NCBI GenBank assembly: GCA_021462855.1
Contig: JAJTXQ010000040.1
Span: 62,001 to 126,000, forward strand
Reading direction: 5' to 3'
Source: Dehalococcoidia bacterium
GTDB taxonomy: Bacteria > Chloroflexota > Dehalococcoidia > DSTF01 > JACRBR01
DNA length: 64,000 bases
In this document: positions 29,659 to 42,700 of the stretch, one piece after another
Position numbering within the stretch: the first letter of the stretch is position 1
How the letters are laid out: each line of letters opens with the position of its first letter
Translations under genes and position numbers: made by a program
Notes under the pieces: model-generated
Seen by the model: the letters and a program-made list of their open reading frames with translations, nothing else
What the model was told of the DNA's origin: nothing
Databases searched by the model: none

Positions 29659-30252
29659 CTACTTTGGCGGGGCGATGCGGCCGGCCTCGGCGAGCAGTTC
29701 GTTGCGCGCGGCGATCGTGTTCGGGTGCAGGGGCCAGCCGCGTTCGAGCGCCTGCACAACCTGCACGTCGAGGTAGGCGAGGAGCGCGGCGTCGAGGTCG
29801 GTCTCGGCGAGGTCGCCGACGCGGATCACCGCCGGGCGCCCGCCCATCTTGTGCGGCTCGATCTTGTCGGCGACGAACAGGAGCTTTTGCAGGCGGGTCA
29901 TCCTGGCCCGCGCCGTCGTGTGGGCGGCGACGGCGCCGAGCACGTCGGCATCGAGCACGCCGTACTGCTCCCGCAAGATCGGCACGGCGAGCGGGCCGTG
30001 CATCAGGATCGGCTCCGCCAGGTCGACGTCGTCGGCGACGAAGCCCTGCTCCGCCGCGATTTGCAGCAGCCGCTCGGCGCTATGCCCGCGCAGAATGTCG
30101 TGCCCGAGCGCGGCGAGGCGCGCAGCGTCGCGGTCGACGCCGTGCACTTTTGCGAGGCGGTCCGCCTCATCGGCGACGCGCAGCACGTGCTCCGCGAGGC
30201 CCTGCGGCATCTTCGCGAGCGCGGCGCGCAGCAGCTCTTCGGCGTCGTTCAT
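29659..30252 (-). CDS. HD-domain protein, YqeK-like
   Basis: [48 protein letters not shown]. Confidence 0.8.
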   Translation of the reverse strand: MNDAEELLRAALAKMPQGLAEHVLRVADEADRLAKVHGVDRDAARLAALGHDILRGHSAERLLQIAAEQGFVADDVDLAEPILMHGPLAVPILREQYGVLDADVLGAVAAHTTARARMTRLQKLLFVADKIEPHKMGGRPAVIRVGDLAETDLDAALLAYLDVQVVQALERGWPLHPNTIAARNELLAEAGRIAPPK

Positions 30253-30692
30253 CGCAGGCTCTTCGGGAATCGCTTGACGAAGTCGAGCACGCGGCAGTCT
30301 CTCACACGGACGCGGATGCGGCGCTGCGTCCTGACGCGCGTCCGCATCGGCGCCAGGTACGCGTCGGCCGCGGCGCCGAGGTAGCGCCCGACGATCGCCG
30401 GGTACTCCGGCGCCATCCCGTCGGTCTCCTCGATCCGCGCGTCGCCATCGACGAGCAGCACGTGGTACGGCGGTTTCGCGGAGTCGATCGTGATCGCGAC
30501 GGCCGGGTTCGCCTCGATCGCACGCACCTTGTCTGCCTTCGGGCCGGTGACCATCACGATCTCATCATCGGCAACGGTGAACCAGATCGGCACCACGCGT
30601 GGCCGCCCATCGAGGCCGATGTAGGCGAGCCGCGCCAGGTTCGCTTCGGCGAGCAACCCGGCGACCACCGGATCATCGGTCGGGATCGGCAT
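30249..30692 (-). CDS. Pyridoxamine 5'-phosphate oxidase-like (PPOX/F420-type) protein
   Basis: LAYIGLDGRPRVVPIWFTVADDEIVMVTGPKADKVRAIEANPAVAITID. Confidence 0.8.
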   Translation of the reverse strand: MPIPTDDPVVAGLLAEANLARLAYIGLDGRPRVVPIWFTVADDEIVMVTGPKADKVRAIEANPAVAITIDSAKPPYHVLLVDGDARIEETDGMAPEYPAIVGRYLGAAADAYLAPMRTRVRTQRRIRVRVRDCRVLDFVKRFPKSLR

Positions 30693-30793
30693 GCGTCTCC
30701 TCCCCGGGCGCACGTGCGCTCGCGTGATTGTAGATGCACGGCCGCCGCGTCGCCACAGCGGCGCGGCGGTATGCTGTTGCATGAGGTGCGCGC

Positions 30794-30997
30794 GTGAGTG
30801 AACGCCGGGATTACGACGACGAGGACGAGTTCGGGCCCGGTAGCCCGGACTACGACCTGTCAGAGGAGCACGGATACAGCTGGGAGCCGGCGCGCGAACA
30901 CTGGCCGGTGCCGCCCGGCGTGCTCATCGCGGTGTCGCTGCTTGTCGTGCTGGCGCTCGTGCTTCCGGGCGTGCTGATCTTCTGGCAGTACCGGTAA
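30794..30997 (+). CDS. Small single-TM hypothetical protein
   Basis: 67 aa, acidic N-terminus, C-terminal TM (VLIAVSLLVVLALVLPGVLIFW). Confidence 0.55.
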   Translation: MSERRDYDDEDEFGPGSPDYDLSEEHGYSWEPAREHWPVPPGVLIAVSLLVVLALVLPGVLIFWQYR

Positions 30998-30999
30998 CG

Positions 31000-31320
31000 C
31001 TACACCACCATCGCCGGCATCGCGTCGACAAAGGCGGGCGGAATCGCCGCCGGCTCCGGCGCGTTCGAGAGCCACGGCGGCGGCGACATGTCGTGTTCCG
31101 CCTCGCGCGGCCGCACGAAGTGGTTCACGTGCACCGCGTTCTCTTCGTACAGGCGCGCGATCGGATCGCCGAGCGCCGACGTGAGCGCGCGGGCGATGTC
31201 CGACGCGATCGTCTCGGCGACGGTGGGGCCGCCGAACAGCGCGATCGCCGGTTTCCACTGGTCGGCGATGAAGCGCGCCCATAGCGCCGCGTTCGCGGCG
31301 GTGGGGTCTGGCCGTTCCAT
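31000..31320 (-). CDS. Hypothetical protein
   Basis: 106-aa ORF filling the intergenic space, ATG start. Confidence 0.5.
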   Translation of the reverse strand: MERPDPTAANAALWARFIADQWKPAIALFGGPTVAETIASDIARALTSALGDPIARLYEENAVHVNHFVRPREAEHDMSPPPWLSNAPEPAAIPPAFVDAMPAMVV

Positions 31321-31469
31321 GATGATGCCTCCGGTACAGGGGGAGTGGCGGGTTCAGTCACTCCGGAGGATGTCGGAGATGCAAGTATATCGCGCCAACA
31401 TTACGGCGCGGTTACAAAACCGCCGCTCGCGTTGCGCCCGCGAACCATCGTGCGTATGCGCGCGTTATG

Positions 31470-32234
31470 TCAGCTCGCCGCGCCGGCACCGCCGGTAAGC
31501 GCGCGTTGCGCATCGCGCAGGTCGATGCTCCCGTCGTACAGCGCGCGGCCGCTGATCACGCCCTCGAGCTCGTAACGCGCGACCTCGACGATGTCGTCGG
31601 TCGAGGTGATCCCGCCCGAATAGATGAGCGGCGCCGGCTGCCCGGCCGGTGTCGCCGTCGCCTCCCGCACGGCGTCGACGATCGGCTGCACGTGCGCGAA
31701 GTCGGGATGCGCCATCGTGCCGTCGCGGCTGATATCGGTGTAGATGAAGTGGCCCACGCCGCGCGCCGCCATGGTGCGGATGAACGCGTCGACCGACACG
31801 TCGCTCGTCTCCAGCCAGCCGCGCGTGGCGACCCTGCCGTCGCGCGCGTCGACCGCCAGCGCGATGCGTTCGCCGTGCTGCGCCGCCGCCGCCGCGACGA
31901 TGTCCGGCGCCTCGACCGCGAGCGTGCCGATGACGACGCGCGCGGCGCCGGCCGCCACCCACGCGTCGACGGTCGCGAGGTCGTGCATGCCGCCGGCAAC
32001 CTGCACCGGCGCGCCGCACTCCGCGATGATGCGCCGCATCACGGCGTCGTTCACCGGGCGCCGGTCCTTCGCGCCGTCGAGATCAACGACGTGCAACATC
32101 TGCGCGCCGAGTGCGACCCAGTGCCGCGCCATCGCCAGCGGGTCCTCGCCGAACACGGTCTCGCGCGCGTAATCGCCCTGCACGAGGCGCACGCAGCGGC
32201 CGCCACGGATGTCGATCGCCGGGATGATGATCAT
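31470..32234 (-). CDS. hisA: Phosphoribosylformimino-5-aminoimidazole carboxamide ribotide isomerase
   Basis: MIIIPAIDIRGGRCVRLVQGDY; YTDISRDGTM; YSGGITSTDDI. Confidence 0.95.
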   Translation of the reverse strand: MIIIPAIDIRGGRCVRLVQGDYARETVFGEDPLAMARHWVALGAQMLHVVDLDGAKDRRPVNDAVMRRIIAECGAPVQVAGGMHDLATVDAWVAAGAARVVIGTLAVEAPDIVAAAAAQHGERIALAVDARDGRVATRGWLETSDVSVDAFIRTMAARGVGHFIYTDISRDGTMAHPDFAHVQPIVDAVREATATPAGQPAPLIYSGGITSTDDIVEVARYELEGVISGRALYDGSIDLRDAQRALTGGAGAAS

Positions 32235-32258
32235 GCGCCGATGATATCGCGACTGCCG

Positions 32259-34972
<2,714 letters not shown>

Positions 34973-34975
34973 CCC

Positions 34976-36712
34976 CTACGCTGCTTCGTGCTCTTGCGCC
35001 GGCCGGTCGTCGTGCGCATCGGCATGGCGGTGACCGGGAATCTCGCGCAACTCCGGCCGCGTCGTGATCAGGTGGTCGAACGCACCGACGATGTTCGGAT
35101 CGAACTGCGACCCGCAGTGCCGCCAGATCTCCGCCATCGCCTCCTCGTGCGTCATCGCCGGCCGGTACGGGCGAACGGATGTCATCGCGTCGTAGGCATC
35201 GATGACGGCGAACAGGCGCGCCTCGATCGGGATGTTCTCGCCCTCGAGCCCGAACGGGTAGCCAGTGCCGTCGAACCGCTCGTGGTGGTACAGCAGGATC
35301 GGCAGCGCAGGCTCGAGAAACCCGACCTTCGACACCATGAGCCCGGCCAGCAGCGGGTGCTTGCGCATCGCCTCCCACTCGTTCTCCGTGAGCGATGACG
35401 GCTTCTGAAGGATGACATCGGAGACGCCGATCTTGCCGACATCGTGCAGCAGCGCGCCGCGCTCGATGTGCACGTGCATCGCCTCGGGCACGTCGAGCAG
35501 CTTCGCGAGGCTCACGGTGAGTCGCGCGACGCGCTCGCAGTGGCCCTCGGTCACATCGTCCTTTGCGTCGAGCGCGGCCATCAGCGCCTTGAGCGTCGAG
35601 TCGTAGCTCAGCTCGAGCTCCGTGGCATCGGCGCGCACCTTCGCGAAGAGCTGCGCCTGCTCGATCGCCGTCACGGCCTGCGCGGCGAGTTCCTCGATCA
35701 TGCGCACTTCGCCGAGCGTGAATCCCGACGTGCGTCCGGACCACGTGCGGATCACGCCGACCGCCCCGACGACGCGCCCGCGCATCGACATCGGCACGCA
35801 CATGAACCACGCCTGCCGCTCGATCTCCGACTCCGTGCCGAAGTGCTGCCGGTATCCGCTGGCGCCCTGCGACGAGACGACGGTCGTGTTCGTGGCGACG
35901 CAGCGGCGCATGAACCATTCGTCGATCGGGCGGCGGTGCGTTGCCGTCGTACCGTTCGTGTGGTCATACGTCGCGCGGAGCACGACCTCCGTCGTCGCCT
36001 CTTCATACAGCGCGACCATGCCGTAGTGGCCGTTCGCCAGCCCTGTCGCATCCGCCGCGAGCCGCATCAGCACGTCCTCCACGTCGAGGGTGGCGCGCAG
36101 TTGCTGGCCCTTGTCGTAGAGATACGCCAGCCGCCCATGTTCCGCCTGGAACACGCGAATACCGAAGCCGAACGCAAGCTGCAGCGCGCCGAACGCGATG
36201 AGCGCGAACCCGGCGACAGCGATGACGAAATTGCGCCGCGCTGTTTCCAGCGTCGCGTCGTGCCCGTTCGCGTCATCGGTGACCTCGATGATGTAGCCCT
36301 GGTGGCTGACCACCGTCTGCAGCACGGCGGCGCCCGTCGAGGACCGCGCCGGCACATCGCTGCGCTCGCCGGCGACTGGCGGCGCGGCATCGGCCGCGGC
36401 GATGTCGCCGCCGCGATACAGCTCACGTCCGTCCGGCGCCCACACGCGAATGCCAGTGACGCCGGCGCCGAGCAGCGGCCGCGCCGCCACGCCGAGTTGC
36501 TCGCCTTCGTCGGGCGCGCCAGCCGACGCGTCGATGGCCGCGGCGACGGCGCGCGCGGCGATGGCATTGGTCGCCTTCGATGGATTGAGCTCGTTGTCGC
36601 CGGCGAGGATGCGCACGCCCGTATAGGCGAACGCGCTCGCGACGACCGCGATCACGAGCGCGCTCGCAATCGCGAATCGGATGTGGGGACGAGAGTCGGG
36701 CGCTCCGCCCAA
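34976..36712 (-). CDS. GAF and HD-GYP domain protein with N-terminal transmembrane sensor region
   Basis: HIERGALLHDVGKIGVSD; HHERFDGTGYPFGLEGENIP. Confidence 0.9.
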   Translation of the reverse strand: MGGAPDSRPHIRFAIASALVIAVVASAFAYTGVRILAGDNELNPSKATNAIAARAVAAAIDASAGAPDEGEQLGVAARPLLGAGVTGIRVWAPDGRELYRGGDIAAADAAPPVAGERSDVPARSSTGAAVLQTVVSHQGYIIEVTDDANGHDATLETARRNFVIAVAGFALIAFGALQLAFGFGIRVFQAEHGRLAYLYDKGQQLRATLDVEDVLMRLAADATGLANGHYGMVALYEEATTEVVLRATYDHTNGTTATHRRPIDEWFMRRCVATNTTVVSSQGASGYRQHFGTESEIERQAWFMCVPMSMRGRVVGAVGVIRTWSGRTSGFTLGEVRMIEELAAQAVTAIEQAQLFAKVRADATELELSYDSTLKALMAALDAKDDVTEGHCERVARLTVSLAKLLDVPEAMHVHIERGALLHDVGKIGVSDVILQKPSSLTENEWEAMRKHPLLAGLMVSKVGFLEPALPILLYHHERFDGTGYPFGLEGENIPIEARLFAVIDAYDAMTSVRPYRPAMTHEEAMAEIWRHCGSQFDPNIVGAFDHLITTRPELREIPGHRHADAHDDRPAQEHEAA

Positions 36713-36890
36713 TGCAACCTCGCAGCAGCTACGTGAGGGCCTTTCAGATCATCGGCCGCGAGCCACCCGCGCTACAGACACGCGGCGTCGCAGTTCCCTT
36801 AAGTCGCGGATCCCTTAAGGGGGATCGCGGGAACCTGTGCAATCCGCGGCGCGCCGCTGGCCGCCGCCCGCGCGCTGCTATCATGGACGG

Positions 36891-37724
36891 ATGGAACCGA
36901 ACCTCGAACGGAAGCTCGCCGCCCTGCACGGCATCCTGCGGGACATGGGTTCCGTGATCGTCGCGTTCTCGGCCGGCGTCGACAGCACATTCGTCGCCGC
37001 GGCCGCCGCCGACGCGCTCGGCGAGCGCGCGCTCGCCGTGACCGGCGTCTCGCCATCGATCCCGCAGTCCGAGGTCGAGGAGGCGAAGGAGCTCGCGGCG
37101 CAGATCGGCATCCGCCACGTGTTGCTCGGCACATCGGAGATGGACCGGCCGGGGTATGTGCAGAACACGCCGCTGCGCTGCTACCACTGCAAGACCGAGC
37201 TCTACTCGCTTCTCGAGGACATGGCCGCTCGCGAGGGATTCGCGCACGTCGCCGACGGCTGCAACCTGGACGACCTGGGCGACCATCGCCCGGGCCGCGT
37301 CGCCGCCGCCGAGCACCGCGTCCGCAGCCCGCTCATCGAAGCCGCGCTGACGAAGGCCGAGATCCGCGCCCTCTCCAGGGAGCGCGGCCTGCCGACGTGG
37401 GACAAGCCGGCGATGGCCTGCCTCGCGTCGCGCATCCCGTACGGCACGCGCGTCACCGTAGATGCGCTGGACCAGGTCGGCGCCGCCGAGGCGTTCCTGC
37501 GCGGCATCGGTATCCGGCAGCTGCGCGTCCGCCACCACGGCGATGTCGCACGGATCGAGCTGGAACCACAGGACCTGGCGCTGGCGGTGGAGCATCGCGA
37601 GCGGATCGTGCGGAGGTTGAAGAACCTGGGCTACACGTACGTGACGCTCGACCTCGCCGGGTTCAAGAGCGGCTCGATGAACGCCGCGCTCCCCGCGACC
37701 GCGCGGACGGACACGCCGCAGTAG
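36891..37724 (+). CDS. larE: ATP-dependent sacrificial sulfur transferase LarE
   Basis: IVAFSAGVDSTFVAAAA; TPLRCYHCKTELYS; GCNLDDLGDHRPGRVAA; KPAMACLASRIPYG. Confidence 0.9.
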   Translation: MEPNLERKLAALHGILRDMGSVIVAFSAGVDSTFVAAAAADALGERALAVTGVSPSIPQSEVEEAKELAAQIGIRHVLLGTSEMDRPGYVQNTPLRCYHCKTELYSLLEDMAAREGFAHVADGCNLDDLGDHRPGRVAAAEHRVRSPLIEAALTKAEIRALSRERGLPTWDKPAMACLASRIPYGTRVTVDALDQVGAAEAFLRGIGIRQLRVRHHGDVARIELEPQDLALAVEHRERIVRRLKNLGYTYVTLDLAGFKSGSMNAALPATARTDTPQ

Positions 37725-37727
37725 CGC

Positions 37728-39164
37728 CTACCACGCGCCCCAGTAGATCGGGTTGGTCAGCGCGTGCACGACGTCGCCGCGCTCGGGGCTGCCGCGGAAC
37801 CCGCGCACCTCGCAGCGCACGTAGTCGTCGCCCTCGGCCCGCAGCTCGAACTCGAAATCGTGCTCCTCGGCCGGCGCCGTCACCTCGTGCACGAGGCCGC
37901 GCTTGCCGAAGAAGCGCAGGTGCTTGCCATCGGGCCCGCGGTACTTGATGCGATAGCGCACCAGCGCGTCCGGCGCGACGGCGAGCGCGTCGCCGGGCAG
38001 CGCCTCGAACACGCCGTCGCCGTCCGCGTCAGCGCGCATGTCGATGTACGGACCCGTGGGCTCCTCCGAGATGAACACGTGCCCTGACGCCACCGCGTCG
38101 AGCACGGCGCGCTGGGTCAGCGGGCCTTCGACGTAGACCCACGTGCACGGTTCGCCGGGGCCGTTCGGCTGCGTCATCTTCGCCGGCGGCACGCAGTGTG
38201 AGTCGCTCCCGCCGACAGCGACCATGCGCTCGCCGCTGTCCAGGTGCGCCGTCCAGCGCAGCAGCGCGGGCTCGTTGAACCAGCGCCACGGCGCGTTCCA
38301 CACCTCGATCGCCTCGTAGCCACGCACGGCCGGGTGCAGCCAGGGGATCGGCGAGTCGGGGTGGTTGATCGAAAAGAGCGAGCCGCGCCGCTGCGCGTCG
38401 GTGACGAGCTGCTGCACCTTTTCGCTGTCGGAGCCGCGGAAGTCGATCCAGTCCTCGAGCCCCCAGACGTTGGCGTGGCCGCCGTACATCGTGATCTCCT
38501 CGCCGGCGATGAGCAGCGGCGCGCCGTCGTTGAGCCGCGCGAGGTCGTCCCAATGGCTGATCGTGTTGTGGTCCGTGAGCGCGAAGTAGTCGAGCCCGAC
38601 CTGCCGCGTGTACGCCACGATCTCGTCGACGGTGTTCGCGCCGTCGCTGTGTTCGCTGTGCGCGTGCAGGTCGCCGCGATACCAGCGCCCGCCGCCGTTC
38701 GACGCGCCGGCGGCCGCGATGCGCGGCATGCCAGGCGCGCGCGGCTCGCCGGCGGCGCCATCGGCCGCCAGCGGGTCGATGTCGACATCGACGTTCACGC
38801 GGTAGCGCACGACAGGATCGCTGATCTTCGAGCAGCCGAAGATGATGTTCCATTCGCCCGGCTGCAGCGGCCCGCGCAGATAGCCCGGCGTCGCCGTCTC
38901 GCGTTCGATGAAGAAGCCGTTGCGGGCGCCGCCGCTCCAGCCGCGGAAGCCGCCTCGCAGGAACTGCGCGCCCCGTACGTCGAACACGCCGATGTCGATG
39001 TTGTTGCCCGGGTGCGTCTCCTGCGCGCCGGTCACCTGGTTCTCGTAGAAGTACGACACTTCCACGCGGCGTGCGCCTGCTGGCATCTCGAACGGCAGGT
39101 ACACGTACTGCGTCTCCGCGTCCTGCGGCGTTACGAACCCCTCGAGCCGGATCTTGTGTCGCAT
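37728..39164 (-). CDS. CehA/McbA-type PHP-domain metallohydrolase
   Basis: WYRGDLHAHSEHSDGANTVDEIV; YFALTDHNTISHW. Confidence 0.85.
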   Translation of the reverse strand: MRHKIRLEGFVTPQDAETQYVYLPFEMPAGARRVEVSYFYENQVTGAQETHPGNNIDIGVFDVRGAQFLRGGFRGWSGGARNGFFIERETATPGYLRGPLQPGEWNIIFGCSKISDPVVRYRVNVDVDIDPLAADGAAGEPRAPGMPRIAAAGASNGGGRWYRGDLHAHSEHSDGANTVDEIVAYTRQVGLDYFALTDHNTISHWDDLARLNDGAPLLIAGEEITMYGGHANVWGLEDWIDFRGSDSEKVQQLVTDAQRRGSLFSINHPDSPIPWLHPAVRGYEAIEVWNAPWRWFNEPALLRWTAHLDSGERMVAVGGSDSHCVPPAKMTQPNGPGEPCTWVYVEGPLTQRAVLDAVASGHVFISEEPTGPYIDMRADADGDGVFEALPGDALAVAPDALVRYRIKYRGPDGKHLRFFGKRGLVHEVTAPAEEHDFEFELRAEGDDYVRCEVRGFRGSPERGDVVHALTNPIYWGAW

Positions 39165-39166
39165 CG

Positions 39167-39856
39167 TTACACCAGCGCGCGCCGGAACAGCGCGATCGTC
39201 TTGTCCCACGCGTCGCGCGCGGCTTCGGGGCGATAGCTGGGGCGCGTGTCGTTGAAGAACGAGTGCGGCGCGCCCTCGTACACCTTCAGCTCGAAGCGCC
39301 TGTTCGCCGCGCGCAGCGTCTCCTCGATCTCGCGCACGCGTTCGAGCGGGATGCCGCCGTCATCGGCGCCATACGCGCAGAACAGCTCTGCTTCGATGCC
39401 CGCGAGCTGCTCCGGCGGCGGTGTCATGCCGCCGTAGAACGGCGCGGCCGCGGCGATGTCGGCCGTGGCGGCGGCGAGCGCGTACGTGAGGCTGCCGCCC
39501 ATGCAGAAGCCCATGCACCCGACGCGCTTCGGCTGGACGTCGTCGAGGCTCTGCAGGTGGCGGACCGCGGCGGCCAGCTCGTCGATCGCGCGCTCGCGGT
39601 TCATCGCCATCGCCAGCTTGCGCGCCTCGTCGGGCTCCGTGGCGAAGGCGCCGTGGTACAGGTCCGGCGCGAGCGCGACGAAGCCCTCGCCCGCCACGCG
39701 CCCGGCGACGTCCTTGATGTGCGCGTCGAGCCCCCACCACTCCTGGATCACGATGACGCCCGGATGCGTGGCGCCGTCGCGCGGCCGGGCGAGCCAGCCG
39801 CTGCCTTCGACCCGATCCGCGGCGAACGTTACCGATCGCCCGTCGATGTCCGCCAT
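39167..39856 (-). CDS. Dienelactone hydrolase family protein
   Basis: GVIVIQEWWGLDAHIKDVAGRVA; GCMGFCMGGSLTYALA; YEGAPHSFFND. Confidence 0.93.
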   Translation of the reverse strand: MADIDGRSVTFAADRVEGSGWLARPRDGATHPGVIVIQEWWGLDAHIKDVAGRVAGEGFVALAPDLYHGAFATEPDEARKLAMAMNRERAIDELAAAVRHLQSLDDVQPKRVGCMGFCMGGSLTYALAAATADIAAAAPFYGGMTPPPEQLAGIEAELFCAYGADDGGIPLERVREIEETLRAANRRFELKVYEGAPHSFFNDTRPSYRPEAARDAWDKTIALFRRALV

Positions 39857-39931
39857 CTCACTCTCCCGCTCAGATGGGCGCCGGGAGTCCACATCGTACG
39901 CCAGTGCGCGGGATGGTGCATCCGCCGGGCG

Positions 39932-40810
39932 CTACGCGAGCCAGCGGTCGAGCTCCCCGCGGAACTCCGCGTACAGCCGCGCGACGTTCAGTCCGGCGCG
40001 TTCCGCTGCCTCGCCCCAGGCGGCGTACTCGCCGAGGTCGATGCTCGCCGCCGCTTCGTCGGCGCCGACGCCGGCTTCGAACGCGGCGCGAGCGCCGTCG
40101 CGAAGGCGCTCGAAGTACCCGAGCATCACGGCGAGGTCGTCCTTCGTGCCGACCGGCCCGTGGCCCGGCACCAGCACATCGGCAGCGAGTTCGTCGATGA
40201 TCCGGCGGCCGACGGTGATCCAGTTGCCGATGTGCCCTTCAATGGCCATGGGCGTCACGTGGAAGAAGCCGATGTCGCCAAGAAACGCGACCCGCTCGGC
40301 GGGAAGCAGCGCGACGACATCGCCGCGGGTATGGCCGGTGCCGTAGTGCAGCAGGCGCAGCTCGCGCCCGCCGATGTCGAGCGCGAGCGAGTCGCCGTCG
40401 AACGTCGTGTCGGGCAAGCGTTCCGCCGCGCCCTCCAGCTCCGGCGTGAAGTAGGGCGCGATGCGCTCGATCACCCGCAGCACGCCCATGCCGTTGCGCT
40501 GCATCTCCGCGCGGGCGCGGGCGTGCGCGACGATCGGCGCCTCCGCGGGAAACAGCGCGTTGCCGAGCGTGTGGTCGACATGGTGGTGTGTGTTGATGAG
40601 CCGCTCGGGCGGCCCGCCGGCGACGCGTTGCACTTCGCCGAGCAGCGCGCGCGTCATCGCCGGCGTAAACAGCGCGTCGATCACCGTGGCGCCGCCGCCC
40701 GGCGCGCGGATGATGCCGGCGTTCGCGACGCAGAAGCCGCCGCCCTCCTGCACGTACGCGAAGACGCCGGGCGCCACTTCCGTTGTGCCGGTCGGCCATG
40801 CCTCGATCAT
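39932..40810 (-). CDS. MBL-fold metallohydrolase
   Basis: LINTHHHVDHTLGNALFPAEAPIVAH; YGTGHTRGDVVALLP; PGHGPVGTKDD. Confidence 0.93.
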   Translation of the reverse strand: MIEAWPTGTTEVAPGVFAYVQEGGGFCVANAGIIRAPGGGATVIDALFTPAMTRALLGEVQRVAGGPPERLINTHHHVDHTLGNALFPAEAPIVAHARARAEMQRNGMGVLRVIERIAPYFTPELEGAAERLPDTTFDGDSLALDIGGRELRLLHYGTGHTRGDVVALLPAERVAFLGDIGFFHVTPMAIEGHIGNWITVGRRIIDELAADVLVPGHGPVGTKDDLAVMLGYFERLRDGARAAFEAGVGADEAAASIDLGEYAAWGEAAERAGLNVARLYAEFRGELDRWLA

Positions 40811-40831
40811 GCGGCTCGTTTCCTGCGCGGG

Positions 40832-42451
40832 CTAGCGTTCGAGCGCGGCGCGCACGCTGTCGCGCACCTCGTGCAGACGGAACGGCTTGGCCAGCACCGT
40901 GTTTTCGATGCCCTGCAGGAAGCGCTTCGTGTCAGGCGCGACGGTATCGCCCGTGATGAAGATCATCCGGCGCGCCAGCGGGCTGCCGGCGTCGCGCAGG
41001 CGTTGGTACAGGTCGGGGCCGCTCATCACCGGCATCTTCACATCGGAGATGATGAGGTCGAACGCTTCGCGGCGCACGCGGTCGAGCGCCTCGCGCCCGT
41101 TGCTCGCGAGCGCGACCTCGTGCCCGTCCATCTGCAGCACGCCGATCAGCAAGTTCTTGATGCTCTCCTCGTCGTCGACGACGAGGATGCGGCGCTTCTC
41201 GAGCGGCTGCGGCGCGGGTGACTCGGCGGCCGGCGCCGGCCGCGCGGCCGGCTCCCCCCGCACGACGGGGAGCTCGATCGTGAACGTCGTGCCGCGCCCG
41301 CCGGAGCTCTCCGCCCAGATGCGCCCGCCGTGCTCCTCAACGATGCCGTAGCTGATCGTCAGTCCCAGGCCGGTGCCCTCGCCGGCGTCCTTCGTCGTGA
41401 AGAACGGGTCGAAGATGCGGCGCAGCGTGTCGGCGCCCATGCCCGGCCCGCTGTCGGTGAACGAAATGCGCACCTGTCCGCCGGCCACGCTCGTCTTGAT
41501 CCGCAGGCGCCCTTCGCCGCCGTCGCCGCGCATCGCCTGTTCGGCGTTGATGATGATGTTGAGGAACACCTGCTGGATCTGATTCGCATCGAGCATCGTC
41601 TCCGGGATCGCCGGGTCGAGCTCGAGCGCGACGTCGATGTTGCGGACGCGCAGGTCGTAGTTGCGCAGCTCCAGCACGCGTTCCAGCAGCGTGTTGACGT
41701 TCGCCGGCTCCTTCTGCGACTTGCGGCGGCGGGCGAACGTCAGCAGGTTGCTGACGATTTTCGACGCGCGCTCCGCCTCGCCGTAGATCGTCTCGATCTG
41801 CTTGCGCGCGGCGCCGTCGAGGTCGTCGCGCAGCAGCAGCAGTTGCGCGAAGCCGGTGATGCCCGTGAGCGGGTTGTTGAGCTCGTGCGCCACGCCTGAC
41901 ACAAGCTGCCCGACGCTCGACATCTTCTCCGACTGGAGCAGCCGCTCCTGCACGAGCCGCGTCTGCGTCATCTGCGCGTTCAGCCGCTCGATCGCCTTCG
42001 ACACGTCGCTGGCCATCGCGAAGTAGCGCGCGCGCTGCTCGCGGTCGAGCTCGCGCGGCCCGCTGATGCGCAGCATCCCCATCATCGCGCCGCCGACGAC
42101 GAGCGGCGCGTCCTCGTAGCTCTCCGGCTCGGCGATATCGCCCGCGCCCGGCCCGGCAAGCGCGATGACCTCCGGCTCGTCGGACGGCTGCTCGGCGTGG
42201 TCCTGGCCCGCCAGCTCAATGAACGCCGCCAGCGCCTGCACGTGCACGCCCTCCAGCGCCGGCGGCGCAAGCCGGCCCGCCGCGAACACCGGCACGATGT
42301 GGCGGCCGTCCTCGAAGAGCACGGCCACCGCGAGGTCAAACCCCAGCGACGGCCGCGCCGCCTCGAGCACCAGGTGAAGCAACTCGACCGAGCCGAACGG
42401 GCGCTCGGCGCGCTCCGCGGCGGTACGGAGGGTCTGCTGCGAGAGGACCAT
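40832..42451 (-). CDS. Hybrid sensor histidine kinase (GAF-like, HisKA, HATPase, C-terminal receiver)
   Basis: VSGVAHELNNPLTGITGFAQLL; NIIINAEQAM; GTGLGLTISYGIVEEHGG; ILVVDDEESIKNLL...LIISDVKMPVMSG. Confidence 0.95.
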   Translation of the reverse strand: MVLSQQTLRTAAERAERPFGSVELLHLVLEAARPSLGFDLAVAVLFEDGRHIVPVFAAGRLAPPALEGVHVQALAAFIELAGQDHAEQPSDEPEVIALAGPGAGDIAEPESYEDAPLVVGGAMMGMLRISGPRELDREQRARYFAMASDVSKAIERLNAQMTQTRLVQERLLQSEKMSSVGQLVSGVAHELNNPLTGITGFAQLLLLRDDLDGAARKQIETIYGEAERASKIVSNLLTFARRRKSQKEPANVNTLLERVLELRNYDLRVRNIDVALELDPAIPETMLDANQIQQVFLNIIINAEQAMRGDGGEGRLRIKTSVAGGQVRISFTDSGPGMGADTLRRIFDPFFTTKDAGEGTGLGLTISYGIVEEHGGRIWAESSGGRGTTFTIELPVVRGEPAARPAPAAESPAPQPLEKRRILVVDDEESIKNLLIGVLQMDGHEVALASNGREALDRVRREAFDLIISDVKMPVMSGPDLYQRLRDAGSPLARRMIFITGDTVAPDTKRFLQGIENTVLAKPFRLHEVRDSVRAALER

Positions 42452-42577
42452 CGGTGCCGATTATACGCGGCGCGAGCCGGTGGGCGGCAACCGCGCGGGG
42501 CGCCGGCCGCCGGTACCTGCGCGTTGCGATCGCACGCGTGCCGCAGCCGCCCGCAGGCGTCAGGGTTTCACCGCGAC

Positions 42578-42603
42578 GGTATCGGGGCGACGTTCCCGAT
42601 ACC
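42578..42603. promoter_or_regulatory. Perfect 9-bp inverted repeat GGTATCGGG-N8-CCCGATACC upstream of sigma factor gene
   Basis: Direct inspection; about 100 bp upstream of the ATG. Confidence 0.6.
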
Positions 42604-42700
42604 TCGGGCGCCGCCGCATGTGACAAAAGGCCGCCCGCCACGATACTGGGCCTCGCTCTGAAGACAGACAACGCGCGTCGCGCGACATCGCGGAGGTTCG

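Noticed and set aside
36795-36835. CCCTTAAG repeat/palindrome upstream of larE
   Set aside because: Short, imperfect outside the core 10 bp and not clearly tied to a promoter; too weak to call an operator.
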